A stretch of 64,000 bases of DNA, taken from the NCBI GenBank assembly GCA_044361315.1, contig JBIKJA010000011.1, forward strand, positions 100,008 through 164,007. Direction: 5' to 3'. The notes beneath the pieces were generated by a model that was given only the letters and a program-made list of their open reading frames with translations, was not told where the DNA came from and made no database searches. Origin of the DNA: Crocinitomix sp044361315 (GTDB lineage Bacteria; Bacteroidota; Bacteroidia; Flavobacteriales_D; Crocinitomicaceae). The translations under genes were made by a program, and so were the position numbers. Each line of letters starts with the position of its first letter. The stretch's first letter is position 1. Shown in pieces: positions 8,624-17,807 of this stretch.

Positions 8624-9885
8624 TCAAAGATTAAAATCCCCCATTTTTTTGGGGTTATATTAAAACCTTCGCTATATGAACTATTCCATCGTTCTTGCGA
8701 ATCACGCACCGAAGTTGATGACAAGTCAACAGCAATTTCAAAATCAAGTTGTAATCCCTTCACTAAGCTGAGTCGGTATAGCGCTTTAAAAGGAATCGCC
8801 ATTTCGACCAAGTAACCAGTTTCGTTCGATTTGATTTTATAATTAATCGATTCGATAGATGTGTCTTCTTTCCAATCCCATAAATAGGTGTTTTTACCTG
8901 AATTTATCCCAATGTGTTGGTCGCTTAGAAGCAAAAATTTACGTTTAGGATCCGCATTCACGTTGGTCGAAAATGCAATTTCAATCGCATCTCCATTCCA
9001 AAGGTTATTGCCAGTTTGTCCATTATTTCTTGGACTAGCGTCCATTACTTTAATTGCTAAATAAAGGGAATCAGCGGAATATCCTACTGAAAATTGGTGT
9101 CCACTTCCGAATGTAGAAAATGAGGTATTCCAATCCGTCAATGCGCCATCTATTTTCGGTAATAAGGACAAGTGAACAGCGTGGACTTCTTTCTTTAATT
9201 TTTTCGAGAATGGAATGAGGCGAATATGTTGAATTTCAATGACTCCTTCAGCGAATACTTGAATCATCAATTGTTTAATAGAGGTAAGATCTACTTCATT
9301 TTCTGCAAACGGAAAAAGACTTAAGGGTATTTCGACACGTGTCCACGCTGTTGTAATTTCATTGCTCATTAGAAATGATTTGTTATATCCGAGCCATGCT
9401 TGTTTTCCTCCGTAATCTTCAAAACAAAAAGCCCAAGGAATATTTGTGAACGATTTTCCCGTTGATCGCACAACTAATTCGATTGCGAGCGTGTCGATTA
9501 CGTAGCCCATGTCTTTTCCTGTCCATCCATCCCATCCAAAACCCATTCCAACCCAATCGCATCCGTCTAAATCTTTGTTCCAATTGAGTTTCAAATAAGA
9601 ACGTCCATCGGTAGTTGCTAAAGCACCATTAATACAGGTTTTTCCTCCAGATGTCCAAAATTCATCTGTTAAATCATTTTCAAAAATAGTTAGTTTAGTG
9701 AATCCTCGAACGTTAAGATCGTCTTCTAATTCATTGTCATACAATCCTGTTTTTTTTAAGCCGAACTTTTTACCGAATACATCAACTTGTTCTAAATTTG
9801 TTGAGGTTGTATCTTGTCCATTGACAGAAATCAAGGAGATAAAACTGAAAATGAAAAATACGGTTTTAAGGTTGAAGTGGTCCAT
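8620..9885 (-). CDS. Secreted carbohydrate-binding protein (N-terminal jelly-roll, C-terminal CBM9-like)
   Basis: A 421-residue exported protein with a signal peptide (SLISVNGQ, ~residue 24). The N-terminal half (~60-225) looks like a beta-sandwich carbohydrate-binding domain. The C-terminal half (~240-421) has CBM9/DOMON-like signatures: KIDGALTDWN, YSADSLYLAIKVMD, GDAIEIAFSTN and YLVEMAIPFKAL. No hydrolase motif is present and no T9SS tail is seen. It is the last gene of the five-gene operon running from 15766; its start lies inside the preceding lipoprotein gene (20-base overlap). It probably captures glucan fragments; exact sugar unknown. Confidence 0.75.
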   Translation of the reverse strand: MDHFNLKTVFFIFSFISLISVNGQDTTSTNLEQVDVFGKKFGLKKTGLYDNELEDDLNVRGFTKLTIFENDLTDEFWTSGGKTCINGALATTDGRSYLKLNWNKDLDGCDWVGMGFGWDGWTGKDMGYVIDTLAIELVVRSTGKSFTNIPWAFCFEDYGGKQAWLGYNKSFLMSNEITTAWTRVEIPLSLFPFAENEVDLTSIKQLMIQVFAEGVIEIQHIRLIPFSKKLKKEVHAVHLSLLPKIDGALTDWNTSFSTFGSGHQFSVGYSADSLYLAIKVMDASPRNNGQTGNNLWNGDAIEIAFSTNVNADPKRKFLLLSDQHIGINSGKNTYLWDWKEDTSIESINYKIKSNETGYLVEMAIPFKALYRLSLVKGLQLDFEIAVDLSSTSVRDSQERWNSSYSEGFNITPKKWGILIFD

Positions 9886-10873
9886 TTTCAGTAAAGATTA
9901 GGTAGTCTAATTTGGAACGGGCTTGTCCCGAAGCTGGATTGGCAAGGTGCAACATATTAATGGAAGAAATTCGATCTGAATTATGAACTGCATTCCCATT
10001 TGCAGGGGTAGGAACCCCAGATGATAACGAAGGAATGTCACTATATTTTATAGAAACCAATTTCCATCCGGTCCAATTTACGGGTACTTCTAATGAATAC
10101 ATGTCTTCGGATGCGCCAGAGAAAGTGCCATTTCCGTCTTCATCTTCTTCAAATTGAAAGAGGACAATACTGTTAGTCAAGACAGGATCGCCATAAATCA
10201 TCACATTGAAATAGACATTATCGGGGTTCGAATTGAGTGGATAAGTTGAACTTCCATAAGCAGATGCTTTAAAATTCACTAAACCAATCAAATAATCCCA
10301 GTCAACTGTTCCTTGCATATTATAATGTTTATTGCCTTGTGGTGATGAACCATCGGTTACAATAGCAAAATTCATGTCTAATCCAGATTGAAAGTAAAAG
10401 GTCCAGCCGGGATTAAAACCTGAATCGAAATCTGCGACCAAGAACCCACTATTTGCTTTAGGTTGAAGTACTTTTACCTGGGTTACTAAGGTATCTGGTT
10501 GGCCCGAAAATGTCAATTCAACACGGCAATTTTCTGTTTTAAACATTGGCAGATTTGTCGTTGACCCATCCCACGTATAGGCAGTTGCATCAATTGTTTT
10601 TGAAAGACCAGTAACGATTTTTTCAGCACCGCTTACTTCTCCAACGATGCGAAGCTGCCAAGGCGTCGTTTTTGATAAAACTGCCGAAAAATAAACAGAT
10701 TCACCAGCAAGAAAATCCACGGAATCTCTACTTGTTGTTAATCCACTAACAACTGAAAATGGACTATTTAATTCATCAATTGATGGCCCTTCGAATTTGT
10801 TTATTTCCTCTTTACGACAAGCGAGAAGAGTGATCATAAGTGCAATAAATAGTGTTTGTTTTTTAATTTTCAT
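9866..10873 (-). CDS. Lipoprotein, candidate surface glycan-binding protein
   Basis: A 335-residue lipoprotein. I use the ATG at 10873 (MKIKKQTLF), which gives a clean signal and the lipobox LLAC at about residue 19. The remainder is beta-rich; residues ~155-335 (from FLVADFDSGFNPGW) resemble a galactose-binding-like jelly-roll as found in surface glycan-binding proteins. It lies between an outer-membrane barrel and a CBM9-like protein in one operon. No SusD-type TPR structure is visible. The function as a glycan-binding accessory is inferred from context and lipidation. Confidence 0.65.
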   Translation of the reverse strand: MKIKKQTLFIALMITLLACRKEEINKFEGPSIDELNSPFSVVSGLTTSRDSVDFLAGESVYFSAVLSKTTPWQLRIVGEVSGAEKIVTGLSKTIDATAYTWDGSTTNLPMFKTENCRVELTFSGQPDTLVTQVKVLQPKANSGFLVADFDSGFNPGWTFYFQSGLDMNFAIVTDGSSPQGNKHYNMQGTVDWDYLIGLVNFKASAYGSSTYPLNSNPDNVYFNVMIYGDPVLTNSIVLFQFEEDEDGNGTFSGASEDMYSLEVPVNWTGWKLVSIKYSDIPSLSSGVPTPANGNAVHNSDRISSINMLHLANPASGQARSKLDYLIFTENGPLQP

Positions 10874-10897
10874 ATCCTTTATTGTTTGGACCATTGA

Positions 10898-12586
10898 TTA
10901 AAATTTCATGATATAATAAATCATCAATTGATTGTATTTATAAGCTGTGTTTGTCGAAAACGTATTTGAATTGGTTTCATAAATACCTGCCAAATAAACA
11001 TTTTCCGAAAATTCAAATTTCAATCCAGCAGAAAGATTGACTTCACTTCCTGAAACGGTATAATTTTCAAAATTGACAATTTCCCCTTCACTATTTCGGA
11101 TTGGGAGCGTTTCATTTCCATCGCCTGACAAGACAAAAATATTTCCCAATAAATAAAGATTTTTAATCAGCTCCAATTCAACTCCTGCGTTCAATGTTAA
11201 GGCGTTTAAATTTACCTGCTCATAAATCGAGGCACTCTTTCTAGTCGTTTGTTGATAGGCAACTCCAACTTGAATTGACTCACTTTTTTTCCATTTTGTC
11301 CAATTTGACAAGTTGAATTTGGCCGTTCCTTTGATAAAATTAAAGGATCGCAAATCAGGAGATCCTTGTCCGCGTATTTCTTTTAGCGCATAATATTTAG
11401 CATCCAACTCAACAATCTTTAAACTATCGCTATAGCTTGCTCCCACATAAAAGCCTCTGCGATTGAAACTGGCTAATCCATAGGGTAAAGCATTATTTAT
11501 TAATGGATTGTAAGCCATGATTCCTTGTGTTATTTGATTCGAATACCGACCAGGATCATTGTATAAATCATACATCGAAAGTGGACGAACTACTTGCTCA
11601 TTTGTATAACGTTGATAGAAGGTATTTTGTTGGTTATAATCAACACGTTTTGATTGAGCGCCGAAACTTCTGAAATCTGGTCCATTATCCATGTAGCCTA
11701 ATTCAAAGCCTAAATTTATCTTTTTTAGTTTATAATAGCCGCGTAAATGAATGAAATAGTCGGACAATTTAGACGCTGTAGTGGTGGTTGTAAAGGCAGA
11801 TGAAATTCCTGATTCACCATCGATTCCAATTTTGTATTTTTCTTTGTTCAAATAGATATCATACGTCAATGAGCTTACGTTATTGCGATAGGCATTTTCG
11901 TTATCCGCCGTGCCTTGTAGATCGAAAATACTCACGTGATTTACACCTATTGAAAAGTACTTTTTATCTTTAACAATCATATTACCACCTCCGTATAGGC
12001 GTTCTAGTATTGTACCTAAATTAGTTGGATTCATCCGTGAAATAAATCCATTAAAAGAAATTTCATCAATAACTTTAGGAAATTCGACCCCGAAATTTAT
12101 GGCAGCGCCTTGTTGTCTCCACGTGTTATTGGAGTAAAACGATTCATAATTGAGTACATCTTCCTTTATTCGGGTGGTGCTAAATGATTCTACTAATAAA
12201 TCTGGGTTGTGATTGTAAAAAGTGTAGGGAGACAATTTATAATCAATATTCCCGATCTGATAACGAAAGGCATTTCCTGCCACACCTTTTAAATAAAGTT
12301 GCCGGACATCAAACGAGACACCACCTCCCCAAAAACCACCAAATGCATTGTTGATGCGAACCATCCCTAAAATTTCGGTTTTTACATTCGGATTAATTTT
12401 AACGCCTAAATCAATTAAGGCATATCCACCAGTTGATTTAGGTGCAGTGACGGTGTCGTTTTCAGAGGTGAAGTTAGAATGCGACACAAGGGAGCGTGCA
12501 CCACCAACAAACTGAACTTTTTTCCCATCTTGCGCATAGGTCGAGAAACAAATCAATCCTGCAAATAATACTAATTTACTTTTCAT
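10898..12586 (-). CDS. Outer-membrane beta-barrel protein (operon gene 3)
   Basis: A 562-residue protein with a signal peptide (ICFSTYAQ, ~residue 18) and, through its whole length, alternating hydrophobic/polar strands with aromatic girdles, ending in ...YYIMKF with a C-terminal Phe as expected of outer-membrane barrels. I see no plug domain or TonB box, so it does not look like SusC. It is tightly packed between another barrel (gap 2 bases) and the lipoprotein. It may be a porin for oligosaccharides or a scaffold for the neighbouring lipoprotein. No family could be named with confidence. Confidence 0.65.
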   Translation of the reverse strand: MKSKLVLFAGLICFSTYAQDGKKVQFVGGARSLVSHSNFTSENDTVTAPKSTGGYALIDLGVKINPNVKTEILGMVRINNAFGGFWGGGVSFDVRQLYLKGVAGNAFRYQIGNIDYKLSPYTFYNHNPDLLVESFSTTRIKEDVLNYESFYSNNTWRQQGAAINFGVEFPKVIDEISFNGFISRMNPTNLGTILERLYGGGNMIVKDKKYFSIGVNHVSIFDLQGTADNENAYRNNVSSLTYDIYLNKEKYKIGIDGESGISSAFTTTTTASKLSDYFIHLRGYYKLKKINLGFELGYMDNGPDFRSFGAQSKRVDYNQQNTFYQRYTNEQVVRPLSMYDLYNDPGRYSNQITQGIMAYNPLINNALPYGLASFNRRGFYVGASYSDSLKIVELDAKYYALKEIRGQGSPDLRSFNFIKGTAKFNLSNWTKWKKSESIQVGVAYQQTTRKSASIYEQVNLNALTLNAGVELELIKNLYLLGNIFVLSGDGNETLPIRNSEGEIVNFENYTVSGSEVNLSAGLKFEFSENVYLAGIYETNSNTFSTNTAYKYNQLMIYYIMKF

Positions 12587-12588
12587 AG

Positions 12589-14436
12589 TTAAAAGAATAT
12601 TTTGAGTTCAACGGTTGATTCCATCCCTTTATAACGATCCAGTGAAAAATTAAAATCTTGATAATTCATCCAGCGTTGACGGAGATAAAGACCGACATTT
12701 TTTGACAATTGTAAATCCAATCCAATGGCATAACTAAACCCTTGCTGATTTCTAGGTTTACCAGAAATAGTGTCTAATTCCGTTTGAGTATTTGCGATCA
12801 TCCGGTCTAAACCAAAATAATTTGAAATTACCACATTTGAGGTCAATGAAAAGTAAAATTCTAATTGGTGATTATAGCTTTGTAAATAGGCTTTGGATGA
12901 ATATTTAGGAAGGGCGGAAAAATTTTCTTGTACACTGTGATAACCGCCTAGATAGAATAGTAAGAATTGATGATCCCTGATTTTTGTCGCGTACTTATAA
13001 CTGATTTCAACCGAATTAAAACCTTTCGCAGTGATAGAATCTGTAATTGTCAGCGTTTCATACACTCCTCGGTAAATTTTATTCAAATTTCCATAAGGTC
13101 CTATACCTGAGGGAAAGGCCCATCTCCAAAAACGAGAAAGCGCCAGATTATTTGCTGGATGACCATAAGTAATTTGGTCCGAAAGTGCTAAAATTTCACT
13201 GGCTGCACTATAACCGATGGTCAATTTATGTTTCCTGAATTTCAAATCGGTGTTAAGGATAATACCTCGTCGATTATTGGTCATTTGGCCAATGGACACA
13301 AGTGAACTGGCAAATGGATTTAGCACTGTTTGATCGGTTGCATTTTGATTGGTGTTAACACTTTCATTGTATTCGGCAATGGATGAATTCCAGAAGATAC
13401 CATTGTTATTGATCACGTTTGGACTAATTTGAAAATAACGAATTTCGATTGGGAAATGCGTCAACTTTTCTGAGAGTTGGATACGAATATCTATTGCTTC
13501 TCCCCACTTGGAGGAATTAGTTGGGCTGAAATAATTCCCCGCACCAATTTCACCAAGGATGGATAGTTTTTTCATTTTGATGTCAAATTCGCTGGTGATG
13601 AGGTTAAATCCTAATTGCAATCGCGCTAAACTATCCGTGTATGTTCTGCTCGTGATAGCATTTAAACTAACAAAGCTCGATTTTATATCTTTTCTTATTT
13701 TTCCTGCGGTCATTGTATTCGGACGCGGTAACGAACCACCATTGAATTGAGATTTTCCGTGCATAAAAGCAAAAGAAAAGTCTTTTGGTAGGCGCATTCC
13801 ATCTAAAATAAACCCTTGAAAAGCCTGTTGCCCCCATCGCACATCTTGTGTTAATGCTCCTTCACTATAAAATTTCGAATAACGTTTGATAGGTGCAGAA
13901 GACATAGGATCCCAAGGATTACGTTCAAAAAGACTAAATCGATTATAACCCGTATTTGCCGCAAATGTGAACGAACTTAGTTTATACCAGTGGATTCCAC
14001 CTGTTTTTACATTAAATACACCATATGGCGTTGAATGTGTACCTGTTAAGTTGACACCCAATAAAAGGCCTTTCACATAATCTTTATCGTTTCCAGTCAA
14101 TGGAGTCCACAAAAATAAATCAGTTGAAAAAGAGGTGTTTTTTGTCGGACGTCCCGAAATATTTAAACTTAGTTGTGGAATATTGCTGTCGTCGCCAATA
14201 AATAAGCGATTTTTAATTAAACCAAATTCAGAATACTGTTCTTGCATTCGTGTGTAATTTCCGATGGAGCGATAATAACCCGAAATTGAAATTGTACTCA
14301 ATGATTTGGTCAATTCTTTTGGAAATAGCCCGCTATTACTCGGGTTGAATATGTTTGTATCAGCATCAACTTGACCAATCGCGCTATAATTGACAAAACA
14401 ACATGCGAGCAATCCTAACTTAATTAGCTTCTTCAT
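12589..14436 (-). CDS. Outer-membrane beta-barrel protein (operon gene 2)
   Basis: A 615-residue protein with a signal peptide (FVNYSAIGQ, ~residue 22). The rest is rich in amphipathic strands, ending ...VELKIFF, a C-terminal Phe that fits Bam-dependent insertion. It has no plug, TonB box or enzymatic motif. Its start lies 17 bases inside the end of the glycosidase gene, and the next barrel starts two bases after its stop, so the genes are translated as one unit. The two barrels differ in sequence and are not an obvious tandem duplication. A transport or anchoring role in glucan use is inferred only. Confidence 0.65.
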   Translation of the reverse strand: MKKLIKLGLLACCFVNYSAIGQVDADTNIFNPSNSGLFPKELTKSLSTISISGYYRSIGNYTRMQEQYSEFGLIKNRLFIGDDSNIPQLSLNISGRPTKNTSFSTDLFLWTPLTGNDKDYVKGLLLGVNLTGTHSTPYGVFNVKTGGIHWYKLSSFTFAANTGYNRFSLFERNPWDPMSSAPIKRYSKFYSEGALTQDVRWGQQAFQGFILDGMRLPKDFSFAFMHGKSQFNGGSLPRPNTMTAGKIRKDIKSSFVSLNAITSRTYTDSLARLQLGFNLITSEFDIKMKKLSILGEIGAGNYFSPTNSSKWGEAIDIRIQLSEKLTHFPIEIRYFQISPNVINNNGIFWNSSIAEYNESVNTNQNATDQTVLNPFASSLVSIGQMTNNRRGIILNTDLKFRKHKLTIGYSAASEILALSDQITYGHPANNLALSRFWRWAFPSGIGPYGNLNKIYRGVYETLTITDSITAKGFNSVEISYKYATKIRDHQFLLFYLGGYHSVQENFSALPKYSSKAYLQSYNHQLEFYFSLTSNVVISNYFGLDRMIANTQTELDTISGKPRNQQGFSYAIGLDLQLSKNVGLYLRQRWMNYQDFNFSLDRYKGMESTVELKIFF

Positions 14437-15766
14437 CGAATGAGTTTAAGGATTGAGTTTTGAAACGAACTCGTTTAGCCTCTGCTGATGGATCGTTTTG
14501 AACATAAAAAGGAATATTGAGATAAGCCATCTTTTCAGTATCATCCACAAAAACAAATAGGCGATACCTCCCTTCGACGAGTGGCGCTTGTAATTTGATG
14601 CCAGATTGATTGCCACCTTTAATTTTTCCTTGAATCATCGGGGGCTTATTTTCAGCGTCGCCTCCCGATTTAAGATCAGTACTTTCTTGATAAAGTTCCC
14701 ATTTGTAGGTTAAACGATCGCCATTTTTATCTGTAGCAAAAACTTGAAATAAATAAGTCTCACGCGGAGAAACAACGATGTTTTTTGGTAACGTTGTATT
14801 TTGGAAATAAATTGAATCCACGGATGGGCTGCGGTTTTCCGGAAACGAACCTGACCAACAGAATTGCAGAACATCAATGGCTTCGGTAGGAAGACCCTCA
14901 TCGGTGAAGAGGCCATACCATGTGCTGGTATATTCTTGCTTTTGTCCCCATAAAAAGGCAAATGAACCGATACATTGTTTTGGTTGACCAGCGATATATT
15001 TTTGATACCGACTTAAATAGACGGCTGCTTTTTCAGTACTCGTTTGTTCTATAGATGCACCCCATTTTGTTTTTGACGATTCCCAATGACCATTTGGTCC
15101 CCATTCCGTGATCATATAGGGTCCTTTAAATTGACCTTTTTCTAATACTGTTGCCACATTTCCTATGTCGCCGTATGTGTTAATTCCGTAGATATCAATA
15201 TCTGTCAAAACATTCATCACAAAACCCAATTTTTCGGCATTTGTTCCTGCAGTCACCGTGCAAGTTGGATGATTTTTATCTTCTTCGTGCACCATTTTTG
15301 CAATGTCATTTACCGCTTGCCACACTTTTGTATTGGAATATTCAAGTTCATACTCGTTACCTAATCCCCACATTAATAGCGCAGGATGATCTTTATATTT
15401 TTGTACTGCTCTTCGGCAATTTTCAAGTTGCAATTTAACCTTCCCTTCGTCGTTATAATCAAAGCCGTGGCGTTCGTGCTGGATCCAGAATCCGAGCATT
15501 ACTTTTAGTCCTTTTTTATGTGCTTCGTCCAGCACTTCCTGCGCATTTTCGATGCCCCAAGTTCGAATGGTGTTTCCACCACAAGCCACAACTTTATCTA
15601 AATCATCTATTCCACCAGCACCTTTTACAAAAAAATTCTCACCTTTAACTTTTAACTGCCATTGTCCACTTTCGTTCACTATTTCAACTTTTTCAACTTG
15701 AGTAAAAGCAAAATTTGACCCAAGTAAAAAGGTGAAGAAAAGTGATAGACTGTGTTTCAATTTCAT
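14420..15766 (-). CDS. Clan GH-A glycosidase, GH2/GH5-like TIM barrel
   Basis: Start taken at the ATG at 15766 (MKLKHSLSLFF), which gives a proper signal peptide ending near FAFTQ and 448 residues. The TIM barrel (~45-320) holds the clan A signature: GGNTIRTWG, then WGLGNEYE with acid/base Glu138 and MITEWGPNG with nucleophile Glu221. A beta-domain (~335-440) resembling an Ig-like module follows. It lacks the large N-terminal sandwich domains of true GH2 enzymes, so it is a stand-alone barrel. First gene of a five-gene operon and under candidate operator site 3. It probably acts on beta-glucan fragments; the family number is uncertain. Confidence 0.78.
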   Translation of the reverse strand: MKLKHSLSLFFTFLLGSNFAFTQVEKVEIVNESGQWQLKVKGENFFVKGAGGIDDLDKVVACGGNTIRTWGIENAQEVLDEAHKKGLKVMLGFWIQHERHGFDYNDEGKVKLQLENCRRAVQKYKDHPALLMWGLGNEYELEYSNTKVWQAVNDIAKMVHEEDKNHPTCTVTAGTNAEKLGFVMNVLTDIDIYGINTYGDIGNVATVLEKGQFKGPYMITEWGPNGHWESSKTKWGASIEQTSTEKAAVYLSRYQKYIAGQPKQCIGSFAFLWGQKQEYTSTWYGLFTDEGLPTEAIDVLQFCWSGSFPENRSPSVDSIYFQNTTLPKNIVVSPRETYLFQVFATDKNGDRLTYKWELYQESTDLKSGGDAENKPPMIQGKIKGGNQSGIKLQAPLVEGRYRLFVFVDDTEKMAYLNIPFYVQNDPSAEAKRVRFKTQSLNSFDEEAN

Positions 15767-15803
15767 GTGGTCAAAGATTATTAATGCTAAAGATATAAAA
15801 GGA

Positions 15804-15822
15804 TATTGTATTTTGTACAATA
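15804..15822. promoter_or_regulatory. Candidate regulon operator, site 3 (glycosidase/barrel operon)
   Basis: TATTGTA-TTTTG-TACAATA, a perfect 7-5-7 inverted repeat 38 bases upstream of the glycosidase start at 15766. A -7-like element lies just downstream on the minus strand (TATCTTTA, 15795 to 15788), so a bound repressor would cover the -33 region. It shares the nonamer GTACAATAA with site 1. Confidence 0.6.
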
Positions 15823-15911
15823 ATTACTATTTTTTTTATCTACCGATTTTACACAAATTTTTCTCTCATTGTGAAATTGCTGATTTAAGGCTAAGTTATT
15901 AATTTTAACAA

Positions 15912-16544
15912 ATGAAATTATTCGAGGATGAACCAACACACAATTTATTGCCCTTTGACGGTGAAGTGTATTATTTTGGCGAAATTTTAGATCCGCAACA
16001 AGCTGATTTTTATTTTCAAACTTTCTTGGACACCATTGAATGGAGGAATGATGAAGCTCGTATTTTTGGAAAACACATCATTACCGCACGAAAGGTGGCT
16101 TGGTATGGGGAGGAGAAATTTCCATATCGTTATTCAGGTGCCACTAAATATGCCTTGGCTTGGACGCCCGAGTTGCTTGAATTGAAAAAAAAAGTCGAAG
16201 AATTGACCCAAACCACCTATAATTCGTGCCTCTTAAATTTATACCATTCGGGTAAAGAAGGGATGGCTTGGCACAGTGACAATGAAGCGGAATTGAAACA
16301 AGGAGGATCAATCGCCTCCGTGAGTTTGGGTGCGTCTCGGAAATTTTCCTTTAAACACAAAACTGAAAAAAATACGATTTCTTTAAATTTATCCTCTGGC
16401 AGTTTATTGGAGATGACTGGTCAAACGCAAAACTTTTGGTTACATCGATTACCACCCATGCAAAAAATAGCGCAACCACGCATCAATCTCACCTTTAGAA
16501 CCATTCAAAATCGTAAAACTGACAAAAGTCATAAAACCGACTAA
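15912..16544 (+). CDS. alkB: AlkB-like 2-oxoglutarate/Fe(II) dioxygenase (alkylated DNA repair)
   Basis: A 210-residue soluble protein of the AlkB/ALKBH2-3 type that oxidatively removes methyl groups from 1-methyladenine and 3-methylcytosine. The iron ligands are His121 and Asp123 (AWHSDNE) and His178 (WLHRLPP). The 2-oxoglutarate-binding arginines are in PRINLTFR (~190-196). Tyr111 in NLYHSGKEGMAWHSD fits the substrate region. Length is normal for the group. It is divergent from the glycosidase operon; no SOS or Ada-type box was recognised upstream. Confidence 0.88.
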   Translation: MKLFEDEPTHNLLPFDGEVYYFGEILDPQQADFYFQTFLDTIEWRNDEARIFGKHIITARKVAWYGEEKFPYRYSGATKYALAWTPELLELKKKVEELTQTTYNSCLLNLYHSGKEGMAWHSDNEAELKQGGSIASVSLGASRKFSFKHKTEKNTISLNLSSGSLLEMTGQTQNFWLHRLPPMQKIAQPRINLTFRTIQNRKTDKSHKTD

Positions 16545-16576
16545 TTTGAGTCATTTACCAACAAAGCCATCTGATG

Positions 16577-16595
16577 TAATTTTGATTTAAATCTA
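16577..16595 (+). promoter_or_regulatory. -7 promoter element overlapping an FNR-like dyad before the usp operon
   Basis: TAATTTTG (16577-16584) matches the Bacteroidota -7 consensus TAnnTTTG. It overlaps TTGAT-TTAA-ATCTA (16582-16595), one base off the FNR box TTGAT-N4-ATCAA. The dyad would cover the transcription start, so if real it represses rather than activates. It is 12 bases from the ATG at 16608. Confidence 0.4.
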
Positions 16596-16607
16596 AAAAT
16601 TATTATT

Positions 16608-16898
16608 ATGTCACATACAGCAAACTCAGATAAATTAAACCTATTATCACCCGCAAATTGGGAATCACAACGATTTGGAATTTTAGTTGCCTTATTGTTA
16701 ATTGTTGGTTGCATGGGAGGTATGGCCGTTGGCTTAGGCGGATTAAAACAAGTGCCTTCGCTTATTATTTTGGTATTAACCACCATGACAGCCCTTTCAA
16801 TGATGTTAGCTGTTGCGCCAATGAAAGCAATCGTTTACACCAGTATAGCGGCTATCTTTGCAGATATAGTGATCATTACGATTAATCTTCTTGCATAA
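16608..16898 (+). CDS. Small inner-membrane protein of unknown function
   Basis: A 96-residue protein with a short polar N-terminus (~1-21) and three hydrophobic segments (~23-46, 50-70 and 74-95). I do not recognise a family. Its stop codon overlaps the spacer to the universal stress protein gene: stop at 16896-16898, next ATG at 16900. The two are thus likely co-transcribed, and both may be tied to oxygen or redox status through the dyad at 16582. Confidence 0.7.
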   Translation: MSHTANSDKLNLLSPANWESQRFGILVALLLIVGCMGGMAVGLGGLKQVPSLIILVLTTMTALSMMLAVAPMKAIVYTSIAAIFADIVIITINLLA

Positions 16899-16899
16899 A

Positions 16900-17775
16900 A
16901 TGTTTGTTTCAATGCCAATGGCTTCGGACTCAAATTTTGAGCGAAGTGACACCTCGAGCGAAATCCAAACGATTTATCTGTTAACCGATTTTTCGGAACA
17001 TGCTAAAAATGCATGTGAATATGCAATTAATGCTTTTGGAGGAAACGTTCAATACGTGTTGATTAATGCATTTGATGTTAAAACATCGGCAGCAACGCTG
17101 ATTGATATTAAAGAACTGGTGCATCAAGAGTCGTTGGAAAGTTTGGAAGAAGAATCAAAAAGAATCACGTCATTATTTTCAACTTGGCAATTAAAATTAA
17201 TTAGCGTGAGCAGAGCCGGATCGGCAATTGACGCGTTAAACTATTATGCAAATATTACTCCTGCCGATTTAATTGTATTAGGTACCAAAGGAAAATCAAA
17301 ATTGACTGATCTTTTAATTGGAAGTACCACTTACAGCGTGATTCGAAACGCAAAAACTCCTGTTTTGACAATTCCAATTGGCGCTAAATTTTCAAAATTA
17401 GATCAATTTGTCTTTGCAAGTGACTTAATGGAGTCGACAGAAAATACGACTGTGCGAATGGTTAATGGGCTTAAACGCAAATTTAACGCCTACATTTCAG
17501 CCGCAAGTGTTAGAACAGATTCCAAAGAACTTTCAGAACAAGACAAAAAACTCATTGATAAACTTAATATGTTCAGTTTTGTGGATGAAATGAATATTTT
17601 GAGTAATCCGAATATCACCACCGAATTATTGCATTTCTGTTCCCACAAAAAAGCGGATTTATTAATTATTGTTGCAAAACACACCAGCTTTTTTAAACGA
17701 TTTTTTCATAAAAGTATCACTAAAGAACTTTTGAGCCATGAAAATTTACCAATACTTGTACTGGAAAATAATTAG
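16900..17775 (+). CDS. Universal stress protein, UspA superfamily (tandem-domain length)
   Basis: The ATG at 16900 (MFVSMPM) is preferred over the TTG at 16891. The 291-residue protein has an N-terminal UspA domain (~25-150) with the nucleotide-loop residues VLGTKGKSKLTDLLIGSTT, which fits the ATP-binding G-2x-G-9x-G(S/T) motif. A divergent second half (~165-291) ends HENLPILVLENN, also UspA-like. Such two-domain proteins are common in Bacteroidota and often rise under low oxygen. It is convergent with the REC-Crp regulator across a shared hairpin. Confidence 0.82.
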   Translation: MFVSMPMASDSNFERSDTSSEIQTIYLLTDFSEHAKNACEYAINAFGGNVQYVLINAFDVKTSAATLIDIKELVHQESLESLEEESKRITSLFSTWQLKLISVSRAGSAIDALNYYANITPADLIVLGTKGKSKLTDLLIGSTTYSVIRNAKTPVLTIPIGAKFSKLDQFVFASDLMESTENTTVRMVNGLKRKFNAYISAASVRTDSKELSEQDKKLIDKLNMFSFVDEMNILSNPNITTELLHFCSHKKADLLIIVAKHTSFFKRFFHKSITKELLSHENLPILVLENN

Positions 17776-17807
17776 CCTTCAATTCCTTTTTTGGGATTTA
17801 AAAGCAA

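Noticed and set aside
8620..8640. Terminator between convergent GH16 and CBM9 genes
   Set aside because: The genes overlap by four bases and no hairpin with a T-run could be found there.
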